From Corynebacterium aurimucosum (GTDB lineage Bacteria; Actinomycetota; Actinomycetes; Mycobacteriales; Mycobacteriaceae), in contig NZ_CP047048.1 of the NCBI RefSeq assembly GCF_030408555.1, positions 434,001 to 498,000 on the forward strand: a stretch of 64,000 nucleotides of DNA. The letters run 5' to 3'. Under the pieces are notes generated by a model. That model was not told the origin of the DNA. It saw only the letters and a list, made by a program, of their open reading frames with translations, and did not search any database. The stretch's first letter is position 1, and every line of letters starts with the position of its first letter. Positions 1 to 8,666 of the stretch are shown one piece after another. The position numbers and the translations under genes are program-made.

Positions 1-601
1 TGGTGGGGACGTCGGCATCGGCAAGCTTGTCCGCTTTGTTGAGGACCGCGAGGGTGACCGCCGAGTGCGAGGCGTGCGGGCGGATGAAGTCGTCGTGGAT
101 GATGTTGTCCGCGTATTTTTCGGGGTCCGTGACCCAGACGAGGACGTCGACCTGGCCCGCGAGGCGCGTGGCGATCGCGCGGTTGGAGGCTTCGACTGAG
201 TCGAAGTCCGGCAGGTCGAGGAGGATGAGCGGGCCGGCCTTGGGAGCGAAGTCGCCGAGGCGGTTGCGACGGTCTTCGACGTCGAGCCAATCGAGCAGCT
301 CGGAGGAGCCCTCGGGGTGCCACACGGCGGCGAGCGGCGACGACGTGGTGGGGCGGCGTGGCGAGGAGGCGCCGAGATCCTCGCCGACCACGGCATTAAA
401 CAGCGAGGTCTTGCCGGAGCCGGTGGCACCAAAGAAGCCGACCACCGTGTGCTCGGCGGACAGCGCGCGCCGGGCGGCGGCGGACTCGCGGACGCGGGAG
501 ATGGCGGCGTGCTGCTCGGGCGTGAAGAACTCGCCGCCGGACTCGGCGGCGCGGTCGAGGGCGTCGAGACGCTCGGACAGGGAGTGGGAACGGTTAAACA
601 T
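1..601 (-). CDS. Dynamin-like/YfjP-type GTPase, partial (N-terminal 200 residues)
   Basis: Only the N-terminal part is in the window; the gene continues past base 1. The translation has a P-loop (GATGSGKTSLFN, near residue 55), a G3-type DLPDFDS motif and, close to the window edge, the G4 motif NKAD, so it binds GTP. The spacing fits the dynamin-like or YfjP group of bacterial GTPases, which often work as pairs on membranes. The ATG at 601 overlaps the last 8 bases of the upstream GTPase gene, which implies translational coupling. The specific role (membrane remodelling or another) cannot be read from this fragment. Confidence 0.8.
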   Translation of the reverse strand, partial: MFNRSHSLSERLDALDRAAESGGEFFTPEQHAAISRVRESAAARRALSAEHTVVGFFGATGSGKTSLFNAVVGEDLGASSPRRPTTSSPLAAVWHPEGSSELLDWLDVEDRRNRLGDFAPKAGPLILLDLPDFDSVEASNRAIATRLAGQVDVLVWVTDPEKYADNIIHDDFIRPHASHSAVTLAVLNKADKLADADVPT

Positions 602-2306
602 TGCGGACCTCCTCGGTGGCGGCGGTGGCGGCCGCGCGCAGCTCGTCTGCGGAGGGGCCCTCCGTGAGCGGCGCGGTCACGGTGTTGTAGCGCTCGCGCT
701 CGGAATCCATGAGTGCGCCGACGCGCTCGTCGAGGCGTTCGCGGGCGGCTTTGGCCATGCGACGCACGGTGTCCTCGCCGAAGATGGTCTCGAGCAGCTT
801 CTGGCCCACGACGGCGGAGCCGCCAGCGATGGCGATCTCGCCGCCGGTAAGTCCCGCAGTCGAGGCGAAGACGACGACCATGAGCGCGACGGTCACGGCG
901 TTAACACCCAGCGAGGCGAGACGCGCGGTCATGCGCTTGCCCGCGGCGTTTTCCTCGATGTCGGAGACGAGCTCGGCCTGCCATTCGCGCACGAGGAGGG
1001 CGGCGCGCTCGGAAATATCGGCGCTGGCGTGGGCGAGGCCTGGGGATGCGGCGGCGCGCAGCTCGGGCGCGGAGGACCCGAGGTACGACCACGCGCGGGC
1101 TGCGGCGGTCTCGGCGCCGTCGATGATGACGCCGTGGAGACCGGCTTCGATTTCGGTCTCGACCTCGCGTACAGGTGCGGGCTTGCCGGTGAAGAAGGAT
1201 CCGATTCGGTCGAGGGTCGCAGAGAACCAGCGGTCGACCGCGCGGAAAGCATCCGAGGTGCCCACGAAGTCCTGCCAGCGGGCGAGGACCTCGGTGCGCA
1301 AGAGGTTGCCATCGCGGGTGACGTCCTCGACGTGGGCGCGGGCGTCGGCGTAGTGCCCGGCGACGACCTCGTCGATATGCGCGGCGAAGTCCGTGCGAGA
1401 CTCTTGCTCCGCGGCGAGCGTCTCTGTGCCTGCGGCGACCTTGGCCAGGGCGCCTGCGACGGTGCGGGCGGCCAGCTGGTGGCGCGCGGCGGTATCGGCA
1501 GCCAAGCGCTCGAGGTACGCGCGCAGGTCGGCCGTGCGCGCGGCGGGCAGCAAGCCCTCGAGAGGACCTTGGTCCGGCACGACGAAAAACTCGGCACCGA
1601 GGTTGTGCTCGGCGAGCATGCGCTGCAGGTCCGCGGGGACGGTAGCGAGCGCGTCCTCGTCGACGCGGTTGAGGACCACGACGACCTCGATGTTGCGGGC
1701 AGCGGCGTCCTCGAGGAACTGCCACACGAGGTTATCGGCGTAGCGCGCTGGCGTCGTCACGAAGATCCACAGGTCCGCGGCGGCGAGGAGCTGCGAGGCG
1801 AGGGCGCGGTTCGTGTCGTCGATGGAGTCGAAGTCCGGCGCGTCGATGAGCGCGAGGCCCGCGGGCACGGCCTCGGTGGACACGATGCGCAACGTCGTCG
1901 CCTGTGGGTTCGCCTCGCCGTGCTCGCGCGCAAGCCCAGGCAGGACGTGCGGCGCGCCGAAGTACTCCGCGTCCGAAGGATGCGCGATAAGCGAGGGCTG
2001 CCGCGTCGTCGGGCGAATGACGCCTGACGTCGTTACCTCCTCGTGGAGCACACCGTTGACCAGCGTGGACTTGCCGGAGCCGGTGGAGCCGCCCACGACG
2101 GCGAGCAGCGGAGCGTCGAGGTTGGCCAGGCGCGGCGCGATATAGTCATCGACCTGATGGAGCAACGGCGCGGCGCCGGGCAGGGGCGAGGTCGCGAGGG
2201 CGGCGCGCAGGCGCTCGAGGCTCGGCAGGCCTGTCGCGTGCACCTCGGCGGCGCCGGAGTCGGCCGGGGAGGGAAATGGGCGAGAATTATCAGTCACGGG
2301 TTCCAT
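594..2306 (-). CDS. Dynamin-like membrane GTPase, upstream partner
   Basis: About 570 residues. The N-terminal G domain shows a P-loop (GGSTGSGKSTLVNGVL), a DAPDFDSIDD motif in the switch II position and NRVDED as G4. The middle is helical and charged. Near the C terminus is a hydrophobic hairpin (VTVALMVVVFASTAGL and the following Gly/Ala-rich stretch), expected to insert in the membrane. This is the plan of actinobacterial dynamin-like pairs (compare Streptomyces DynA/DynB or mycobacterial IniA/IniC), although no pairwise comparison could be made. I chose the ATG at 2306; a TTG at 2345 and a GTG at 2297 are alternatives, and none has a strong ribosome-binding site. The stop overlaps the start of the next GTPase. 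Confidence 0.8.
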   Translation of the reverse strand: MEPVTDNSRPFPSPADSGAAEVHATGLPSLERLRAALATSPLPGAAPLLHQVDDYIAPRLANLDAPLLAVVGGSTGSGKSTLVNGVLHEEVTTSGVIRPTTRQPSLIAHPSDAEYFGAPHVLPGLAREHGEANPQATTLRIVSTEAVPAGLALIDAPDFDSIDDTNRALASQLLAAADLWIFVTTPARYADNLVWQFLEDAAARNIEVVVVLNRVDEDALATVPADLQRMLAEHNLGAEFFVVPDQGPLEGLLPAARTADLRAYLERLAADTAARHQLAARTVAGALAKVAAGTETLAAEQESRTDFAAHIDEVVAGHYADARAHVEDVTRDGNLLRTEVLARWQDFVGTSDAFRAVDRWFSATLDRIGSFFTGKPAPVREVETEIEAGLHGVIIDGAETAAARAWSYLGSSAPELRAAASPGLAHASADISERAALLVREWQAELVSDIEENAAGKRMTARLASLGVNAVTVALMVVVFASTAGLTGGEIAIAGGSAVVGQKLLETIFGEDTVRRMAKAARERLDERVGALMDSERERYNTVTAPLTEGPSADELRAAATAATEEVRNV

Positions 2307-2394
2307 TGTCGCAGTAATCGGTGCGCGGCGGGGGCGGCGGGGCAACGAGTGTGCAACGAACCGAGAACGAGAAATTCTTTTGGTGCGTCTTTTA

Positions 2395-2410
2395 CTTTAT
2401 TGCAATAAAG
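2395..2410. repeat. Perfect 16-bp palindrome CTTTATTGCAATAAAG
   Basis: Two 8-base arms meet without a loop in the AT-rich part of the divergent intergenic region. The form suits a dimeric regulator site rather than a terminator, because no T-tract follows. No regulator can be named. Confidence 0.5.
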
Positions 2411-2481
2411 GCTACTGTGAATGAAACAGTTATATTTATCCCGAATTTCGGATTAATCTAATTTAGAAATTCCACGGCTTT

Positions 2482-2506
2482 GCGGATATCTTTCTCCGAT
2501 ATCCGC
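2482..2506. repeat. Inverted repeat GCGGATATC-N7-GATATCCGC
   Basis: Nine-base perfect arms separated by TTTCTCC, about 105 bases upstream of the first island gene. It could form a hairpin in the leader RNA or be an operator; no T-tract follows on the plus strand. Confidence 0.5.
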
Positions 2507-2612
2507 CCGGGACTTTGGAGCCTGGGCCGGGAAGGGAGAGAAGTCCCACGACTTCCGGCGCGCACCCAGTGCGCGCGCGAGCGCACGACCACGAAGAGAA
2601 AGCACGAACGCT

Positions 2613-3155
2613 GTGAACGACCACCACGCCGACCGCACTGCGACCACCCGCACCACCGTCGAGGAACTCCTCGCCGAACCTGCCCTCGAGTCCATCGTGG
2701 GCTATGTTCCAGGCGGCTTCGATATGCTCCACATCGGCCACCTCAACATTCTGCGCGCCTCGCGCAAGCTGTGCACCACGCTCATTGCCGGCGTGGCCAC
2801 CGACGAGTCGCTCATTCGCATGAAGAACCGTGCTCCCATCGTCCCGCACGCTGAGCGCATGGAGCTCGTGCGCAGCTTGAGCTTCGTCGACGGCGTGATC
2901 GCCGACCATGACCAGGACAAGCGAGTCGCGTGGGAAGAAGTGCACTTTGACGTGCTCTTCAAGGGCGACGACTGGAAGGGTACGGAAAAGGGTGCGCGCC
3001 TGGAGGCTGAGCTCGCTGAGGTCGGTGCCCGCGTGGTCTACTTGCCGTACACGAAGTCGACCTCGTCGACGATGTTGCGTAAGTTCCTGGCCCACGAAAT
3101 CGCGGAGCGCGACGTGGCGCTCACCGGCGCTGGTGCCGCACGGGAAGAGGCATAA
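2613..3155 (+). CDS. TagD-like cytidylyltransferase (glycerol-3-phosphate or related alcohol phosphate)
   Basis: A 180-residue nucleotidyltransferase. The HIGH motif (LHIGH, residues 39-43) follows a GGFD segment, and the second conserved motif appears as STSSTM near the C terminus. Members of this family transfer CMP from CTP to an alcohol phosphate such as glycerol 3-phosphate. The next gene encodes a CDP-alcohol phosphatidyltransferase, so the likely sequence is activation here and transfer there. GTG start at 2613, preceded by GAAGAGAAAG. The first 25 residues are an extra, poorly conserved extension. The exact alcohol substrate is inferred, not shown. Confidence 0.8.
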   Translation: MNDHHADRTATTRTTVEELLAEPALESIVGYVPGGFDMLHIGHLNILRASRKLCTTLIAGVATDESLIRMKNRAPIVPHAERMELVRSLSFVDGVIADHDQDKRVAWEEVHFDVLFKGDDWKGTEKGARLEAELAEVGARVVYLPYTKSTSSTMLRKFLAHEIAERDVALTGAGAAREEA

Positions 3156-3161
3156 GGACCG

Positions 3162-3923
3162 ATGGCGACGACACAGTCTCGTTTTAGCTGGGCGATCGCG
3201 CAGCTTGACGCCGCGCAGAAGCCCGCGCAAGGCGTACCCGCGTATATGCGCTGGGTCAACCGGCGCGGTGCCCGCGTGATTGCGGCGCTGGGCTATCAGC
3301 TGCGCTGGACGCCGAACCAGGTCACGGCCATCTCCGCGTGCCTGTCGGTGGCGGGCATGCTCGTGCTCATCTTCGCGCCGTTTGCCGTGTCGACGGGCGT
3401 ACTTGCTGCAGTCCTGCTCGCGCTGGGCTTCCTTTTTGACTCCGCGGACGGCCAACTGGCGCGCGTGTCCAAGCTGTCGTCGAAGTCGGGCGAGTGGGTT
3501 GACCACGTCGTCGACGCGTTTCGCTCGCCGCTCGTTCACGTGGCCGTGGCCATCGCGGTCACGGCCCACGAGGGCCCGTACTCATGGCTGGCCTTGGTGG
3601 CGCTCGGGTACTCCGTTGTGACGAGTGGGCAGTTCCTCAGCCAGATTCTTGCTGAGGCGCTGGTGCGCAAGGCAGGCGCGCAGCAGACTCGCGGCGGCAA
3701 CCTGCGCTCGTGGATTTTGTTGCCTACCGACCCAGGTGTGCTGTGCTGGAGCTTTGTCTTCTGGGGCTGGGCGCCGGCCTTTGCCGTGGTCTACGGACTA
3801 CTCGCCGCCGTCGCCGCGGCGCACTCTGCGGTTTCGCTCACGCGCCGTTTTAAAGATCTCTCGGCCGTCGACCGCGCCGCAGCGGAGCTTGCCGATGTCC
3901 CCTCTGGAGGTGCTCATGCCTAG
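3162..3923 (+). CDS. CDP-alcohol phosphatidyltransferase family membrane enzyme
   Basis: A 253-residue integral membrane protein. Residues 93-118 carry the complete family signature D-x2-DG-x2-AR-x8-G-x3-D-x3-D (DSADGQLAR, then GEWVDHVVD), with metal-binding aspartates at 93, 96, 114 and 118. It joins a CDP-activated alcohol to an acceptor alcohol. It lies 6 bases after the cytidylyltransferase and its stop overlaps the next start, so the three genes form one translational unit. In this setting it may add a phospho-alcohol to a lipid or glycan of the island; acceptor and donor are unknown. Confidence 0.88.
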   Translation: MATTQSRFSWAIAQLDAAQKPAQGVPAYMRWVNRRGARVIAALGYQLRWTPNQVTAISACLSVAGMLVLIFAPFAVSTGVLAAVLLALGFLFDSADGQLARVSKLSSKSGEWVDHVVDAFRSPLVHVAVAIAVTAHEGPYSWLALVALGYSVVTSGQFLSQILAEALVRKAGAQQTRGGNLRSWILLPTDPGVLCWSFVFWGWAPAFAVVYGLLAAVAAAHSAVSLTRRFKDLSAVDRAAAELADVPSGGAHA

Positions 3924-4797
3924 GCTCAGCGTCCTCCTGCCGGCCCGCAACGCGCAGAACACCGTCGGTGAGGCGGTCTCCTCGACGCTGCGGGCCTTAC
4001 CGCGCGACGCGGAGCTCGTCGTCCTCGACGACGGCTCCACTGACGCGACGGCGGCCCGCGCGGCGGACGCAGGCCGGGGCGATGCGCGTCTGCGTGTGGA
4101 ATCCCAGCCGCCCTCTGGTGGCATCGCCGTAGCGCTGAACTGGCTTCTCGCGCACACGGACTCCGAGTTGGTGGGGCGCATGGACGCCGACGACATCACG
4201 CTGCCGTGGCGCTTCCGCAGCGCGCTGCCTGCACTCGGACGTGGCGCGGACATCGTGTTTAACCAGGTCCTCTACACCACAGGGGCGCGGACGCGTCCCG
4301 CGGTGCCACTGGGCATTACCCCGGCGGCGTTTGGCCTGCACCTGCTCCTGACGAATCCCGTCTCGCACCCAGCGATGGTTGCGACGCGTGCGGCACTCGA
4401 CTCCGTACGCGGCTACCGCGCGGTGCCCGCCGAGGATTATGACTTGTGGATGCGCGCCGTCAGCGCGGGCTTCCGCCTGCGCCGCCTGGGCGTGTGGGGG
4501 CTCAAGTACCGCGTCCACCCGGATCAGATCACGGCGTCGACTACGTGGCGCAGCGCGTCCTGGGATAACGCGGACCAGGCGGAGGCTTTCGGGGACTTGA
4601 GCGCGGCGCTCGTAGGCGAGCGTCTCACCCGCATTGTCACCCTCGCGCAGCATGACGCCTCGACTCGCGAACGGGAACTGGCGCACTTCGCCGACCTCAT
4701 TCGCACCGCTGGTCGCCGCCTAGGCCCCGTCCAGCACGCCGCCCTGGAACATCGCCTGCGTTCGCGTCTTGCGTGGGCGCGCGATATTTCTGCCTGA
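3916..4797 (+). CDS. GT2-family glycosyltransferase
   Basis: A 293-residue GT-A fold enzyme. VVLDDGSTD (residues 36-44) is the nucleotide-sugar-binding segment, and GRMDADD holds the metal-binding D-x-D (residues 90-92). No membrane segment is evident, so it should act at the cytoplasmic face. The ATG at 3916 overlaps the preceding stop by 8 bases. Sugar donor and acceptor cannot be deduced. Confidence 0.87.
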   Translation: MPRLSVLLPARNAQNTVGEAVSSTLRALPRDAELVVLDDGSTDATAARAADAGRGDARLRVESQPPSGGIAVALNWLLAHTDSELVGRMDADDITLPWRFRSALPALGRGADIVFNQVLYTTGARTRPAVPLGITPAAFGLHLLLTNPVSHPAMVATRAALDSVRGYRAVPAEDYDLWMRAVSAGFRLRRLGVWGLKYRVHPDQITASTTWRSASWDNADQAEAFGDLSAALVGERLTRIVTLAQHDASTRERELAHFADLIRTAGRRLGPVQHAALEHRLRSRLAWARDISA

Positions 4798-4845
4798 CCT
4801 TATCATCTTTTCTGTCCGTCCCCTTTGATTGAGGATCGTAAATTC

Positions 4846-5991
4846 ATGAACGACACCCGAAATGCCCCGTCTGACGCCGTGGGTTTTGACGTCTTGTGGG
4901 CTGCGCTCACCCAGCGCCCGCGGTGGATTGCCGTCGGCATCGTGGCGGGGCTCATCGCCGCGGCGGTGTACCTGGTGGTTACGCCGTGCAATTACGTGGC
5001 GAGTACCCAAGTCAACGTCGCCGCCGTGAGTGCCGACCCGCTGGTGGGGGACAAGGCGCCGTCGACGCTCGTGGACTTTTCCACGGAGCTGCAGATCGCC
5101 AAGTCTGCGGAGACGGCGCGCGCGGCGAAAGAAAAGCTCGGCGAGGACTGGACCACGGAGGAACTCCAGGGCGTGGAAGCGTCCGGTGATGCCGAGGGAA
5201 CCGTGGTGACGTTGACATACGCGAACCCGGACGAGGACCGCGCTATCGTGGGCGCCGATGCCTTGGCAACGGCGTACCTGAGCCAGCGCGTAAGCCTGAC
5301 CCGGGCCCGCGTGGAGGACACGAAGGCCTCTCTCGATGAGGCTATCGCGCGCTCCCAAGAAGATTTTGGTACCTCGACGAACGTCGTGCAGAAGGACATT
5401 TTGTCGCAACGTCTCGCTACGCTGCGCGACCGCCGGGCGGCTCTGAGCTACGTGAGCTTTGATGCTGGCAGTGTTATCGCCGCAGCAGGGGATAACCCGG
5501 TGTATCGCTCCCCGTCGCCGGTCAAGTTCCTCCTCGCGGGTGCGCTGGGCGGTCTCGTCTTCGGCGTCGTCCTTGCCTTATTGGCCTATACCTGGATGCG
5601 CCGCCCGCGCTCGATCGCGGATCTAGAGCGCGTCTTCCACGCGCCCGTGTTCATCGGCGTCGGCGCCGCGGGCGATGCCCAGCGCTGGGACCTCGCCGCC
5701 GCCCAAGCGGCGCACGCGACCCGCGGTGCCCAAGGTGTGACCGTGCTGCGTGATGGTGAGGACGCCGAGACCGTTGCGGCTGCAGACGCCGTTACACACG
5801 CCACAGGCGCTCAGATGCTCGCGGCCGACACCCACCGCGCTGAGCGGCTCGCCGCCGTACAACAGGGAACCGACGTGCTCCTCGTGGGCCCGGTGCGCTG
5901 GACCACGACGCAGTGCGCGGAGCTGCAGCGCGACCTCGCGAGCGTGGGCGTGACGCTGCGCGGCATCATTACGACCGCTGCGAAGCACTAA
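4846..5991 (+). CDS. Wzz-like polysaccharide chain-length/co-polymerase protein
   Basis: A 381-residue protein with a membrane segment near residues 28-46 and a second near residues 220-245. Between them is a large periplasm-side region with coiled-coil character, the Wzz plan. The C-terminal cytoplasmic part looks like a remnant of a bacterial tyrosine-kinase domain without a P-loop. Such proteins set polymer length together with a Wzy polymerase, which is encoded two genes downstream. I chose the ATG at 4846, with GAGG at 4831, over the longer TTG start at 4825. Confidence 0.78.
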   Translation: MNDTRNAPSDAVGFDVLWAALTQRPRWIAVGIVAGLIAAAVYLVVTPCNYVASTQVNVAAVSADPLVGDKAPSTLVDFSTELQIAKSAETARAAKEKLGEDWTTEELQGVEASGDAEGTVVTLTYANPDEDRAIVGADALATAYLSQRVSLTRARVEDTKASLDEAIARSQEDFGTSTNVVQKDILSQRLATLRDRRAALSYVSFDAGSVIAAAGDNPVYRSPSPVKFLLAGALGGLVFGVVLALLAYTWMRRPRSIADLERVFHAPVFIGVGAAGDAQRWDLAAAQAAHATRGAQGVTVLRDGEDAETVAAADAVTHATGAQMLAADTHRAERLAAVQQGTDVLLVGPVRWTTTQCAELQRDLASVGVTLRGIITTAAKH

Positions 5992-6003
5992 GGGAGGCCA
6001 CGA

Positions 6004-7326
6004 ATGACGCACTCCACCGTCCGCCCGGGCGCAGACAAGCCCGGCACGCCTGACCCTGCGGATATCGACGTGCTCGATATCGCACCTATCGCCATTGCGG
6101 TTTACGACCGCGGCACCGACACTCTGGAGATTCTCTCCGGTGATGAGAACGCCGAGCCTTCGTCCCACGAGGCCCGCGTGCTCATCCGCGAAGACGGACA
6201 CACGCTGGGCTACCGCGAGGTCACTGGCAGTCCTTTTGTTCCGCTCGATGAGCAGGAGCTGCACCGCCTCGCCCAAGCCGAGGCCGCCGGCCTGCCTGGT
6301 GTCCAGCGCGCGTGGACGCAGGGTGCGGGCGCGGGGCTGAGCGCCAGCCTTATTCTGTGCACGATGGGCCGCAACCCGTTGCTCCCACGCGCCGTGGCGG
6401 CGGCGCTCGCGCAGACACACAACGACCTTGAGGTCATCGTCGTCGATAACGCGCCTGCTACGGGGGATACCCGCCGCGCACTGGCAGGCATCGAGGACCC
6501 GCGTTTGCGCATCGTCGACGAACCCCGGGGCGGCTTGTCCCATGCCCGCAACCGCGGCGTGGCAGCGGCCCAGGGCGAGATCATTGCGTTCAGCGACGAT
6601 GACGCGCAGGTGCATCCGGAGTGGATGGCCAGCATCCTTGACGTCTTCGCCGCGGCCCCCGCCGGACAGATCGGCGCCGTGACCGGACCCGTCTTCCCCG
6701 CGCAGTTGCGCTATCCCTCGCAGTTCCTCTTTGAGGATCGCGGCGGTTTCCCCAAGCAAGTGCGCCCCACCGTCTGGGCCAGCGCCCCGCAACCCGCGGC
6801 GGTGCGTGCGTTGGGCGATCCGGGCGAAGGCGGCCCCTTCTTCCCCTTGACTACCGCGCGCGTCGGTGCCGGCGTCTCCATGGCGTATCCGCGTGCCGTC
6901 CTCTCCGAGATGGGCGAGTTCGACACCGCGTTGGGGGCCGGCAGCCTGACTAAGGGCGGCGAGGACCTCGATGCCTTCGCGCGTGTACTGCGTGCCGGTC
7001 GCGCCATCATCACAACGCCCGACGCGGTCGTTCACCACACCCACCGCGAGAACGTCGCCGGCCTAATCGCGCAGTCGTACGGCGATGGAACCGGCATGGC
7101 GGCGCTGCTCACCAAGGCGGTGACGCACCATCCCGCTGCGATCGCCTTGCTCGCACGCCGCATTCCGCGCATCCTGCGTCGCATCGCGCCGGGTTCGGAG
7201 CGCGTCCAAGGCAATGCGGGCAGCGGCTTGCCGATGCCCCCTCAGTTGCTGCGCCAAGAAATCCGAGGTTTCCTGCGTGGACCTGTTCTCTACGCGCAGG
7301 CCCGGTGGGCGACGAGGGCGTCATGA
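6004..7326 (+). CDS. GT2-family glycosyltransferase with an N-terminal extension
   Basis: A 440-residue protein. About 110 N-terminal residues are unlike a GT core. Then a GT2 domain starts at SASLILCTMGRN, with VIVVDNAP in the nucleotide-binding position and FSDDDAQ as the D-x-D motif. A GGEDLD segment follows, as in the catalytic part of many GT2 enzymes. Good ribosome-binding site GGGAGG before the ATG. The stop overlaps the next start (ATGA). The extension could be an acceptor or partner-binding module; substrate unknown. Confidence 0.83.
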   Translation: MTHSTVRPGADKPGTPDPADIDVLDIAPIAIAVYDRGTDTLEILSGDENAEPSSHEARVLIREDGHTLGYREVTGSPFVPLDEQELHRLAQAEAAGLPGVQRAWTQGAGAGLSASLILCTMGRNPLLPRAVAAALAQTHNDLEVIVVDNAPATGDTRRALAGIEDPRLRIVDEPRGGLSHARNRGVAAAQGEIIAFSDDDAQVHPEWMASILDVFAAAPAGQIGAVTGPVFPAQLRYPSQFLFEDRGGFPKQVRPTVWASAPQPAAVRALGDPGEGGPFFPLTTARVGAGVSMAYPRAVLSEMGEFDTALGAGSLTKGGEDLDAFARVLRAGRAIITTPDAVVHHTHRENVAGLIAQSYGDGTGMAALLTKAVTHHPAAIALLARRIPRILRRIAPGSERVQGNAGSGLPMPPQLLRQEIRGFLRGPVLYAQARWATRAS

Positions 7327-8633
7327 GCACGGGCGCGCACGACGCAGCGCGCCTGCCTGCTTGGCCGTTGCTCGCTCCGTTTGCCGCGTACGCGCTGTGG
7401 TGGCTGCTGGGAGTAGGAGACTTCATCTGGATTGTGGCCGCGGCCGTCATGGTCGTCACGTGGTTCGGCCGCCGGGAACTCGTTGCCGCAGTCCCGATTA
7501 TTATCTGGGCGTTGTTTTTGCTGTGGGTCGTTGCTTCGGTGCCGTTCAACGACACCCCGGGGCGCATCATCGGCGCGGTCTACCGCCTGTTGCTCTATGC
7601 CTCGGCCGGCGTCTTCGCAGTCCACGTCTACTCGGCGCGGGGGAGTCTGCCGGCGCACCGCGTGACGCGGGCGATGGTGTGGTTCCTCGTGGGCATGACC
7701 GCATGCGGTTACCTCGCGATGGCAGCGCCTGAACTCGTTATCCGCACGCCCACGTCGTATGTGACCCCGGGCTTCCTTAAACACAACGACCTCATCGCGG
7801 ACATGGTCATCCGTCGCACTTCGCAGTGGAACCCGAATGCCTGGGTCGCCCAGGACGTTCGCCCGGCCGCGCCCTTCCTCTATGCGAATACGTGGGGTAA
7901 CGTGTATTCCCTCGTCTTGCCCTTGGTGCTGCTCCACGCGTGGTTCGTGCGCAACAGCCCTCGCATGTGGGGCGTGCTGGCCATCGCGCTGGTGAGTCTG
8001 CCACCGGCCTTGGCGACGCTCAACCGCGGCATGTTTATCGGACTGGGCGTTGTCGCCGTGTGGGTGGGCTTTCAGGCTCTGCGGCGTGGCGCCATGCGCG
8101 CGGTGGGCAGCGCCGCACTGGGGCTCGTCCTCATCGCGACGGCGTGGTATTTCTCGCCCCTGGGCGCGAGCTTCTTTAACCGCGTCTCCACGACGAACTC
8201 CACGGACGACCGGTGGGCGCTCTACCGCACGACGTGGGCTCGCACGCTCGAGTCCCCGCTCTTCGGCTTTGGTTCTCCGCGCCCGGCGGAATATCCCTGG
8301 CTGCCGTCGCTCGGTACCCAGGGTCAGCTGTGGACCGTGCTGTTTTCCCATGGCATCGTTGGTCTCGTGCTGTTCCTACTGCCCTTCGTGCTGGGTTGGA
8401 TTGCGCTCATGCCGTGCCGTGACCCTGCGGGAGCCGTCCTTGGCGGTGTTCTGCTCGCCACGCTCGTGGAGACCTTCTTCTACGGCATGATGACAGGCGT
8501 GCTGGTTTCGCTCGTGGTGCTGGGCCTGGGGCTTCGCCACCGCGCCGCCGAGACCCAGAATCCCCTCCATCCTGCATCCCGGCGCACCGCCGCGGCGTCG
8601 GCGTCTCGGGCGGCATCCGCGCGGGCTCGCTAG
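7323..8633 (+). CDS. O-antigen ligase/Wzy-like polymerase
   Basis: A 436-residue, very hydrophobic protein with about ten to twelve predicted membrane segments and a larger extracellular loop in the middle (after residue 145). The region TLNRGMFIGLG and the following segments resemble the Wzy_C/O-antigen ligase core. It would polymerise or attach lipid-linked repeat units outside the membrane. The ATG at 7323 overlaps the upstream stop by four bases, linking it to the glycosyltransferase gene. Ligase and polymerase cannot be separated by sequence reading. Confidence 0.77.
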   Translation: MSTGAHDAARLPAWPLLAPFAAYALWWLLGVGDFIWIVAAAVMVVTWFGRRELVAAVPIIIWALFLLWVVASVPFNDTPGRIIGAVYRLLLYASAGVFAVHVYSARGSLPAHRVTRAMVWFLVGMTACGYLAMAAPELVIRTPTSYVTPGFLKHNDLIADMVIRRTSQWNPNAWVAQDVRPAAPFLYANTWGNVYSLVLPLVLLHAWFVRNSPRMWGVLAIALVSLPPALATLNRGMFIGLGVVAVWVGFQALRRGAMRAVGSAALGLVLIATAWYFSPLGASFFNRVSTTNSTDDRWALYRTTWARTLESPLFGFGSPRPAEYPWLPSLGTQGQLWTVLFSHGIVGLVLFLLPFVLGWIALMPCRDPAGAVLGGVLLATLVETFFYGMMTGVLVSLVVLGLGLRHRAAETQNPLHPASRRTAAASASRAASARAR

Positions 8634-8666
8634 CGGTGCGAGCCGTAAGCGAGGCGTGTCACGCGT

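Larger units (their letters stand above)
2307..2612. promoter_or_regulatory. Divergent intergenic region ahead of the polymer island
   Basis: About 306 bases without a gene, between the minus-strand GTPases and the plus-strand island. Its centre (about 2370-2480) is strongly AT-rich against a GC-rich background and carries two perfect inverted repeats listed separately. This is the expected place for the promoters of both directions, but I cannot point to one convincing -35/-10 pair. Confidence 0.45.

Noticed and set aside
3..2027. Long plus-strand open frame of 674 codons at the window start
   Set aside because: It runs antisense to two genes with clear GTPase motifs; its translation is low-complexity and shows no domain. 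High GC content makes such shadow frames common.
2463..3569. Long minus-strand open frame opposite the cytidylyltransferase and CDP-alcohol genes
   Set aside because: Antisense to two genes with full family signatures; Arg/His/Gly-rich translation with no motif.
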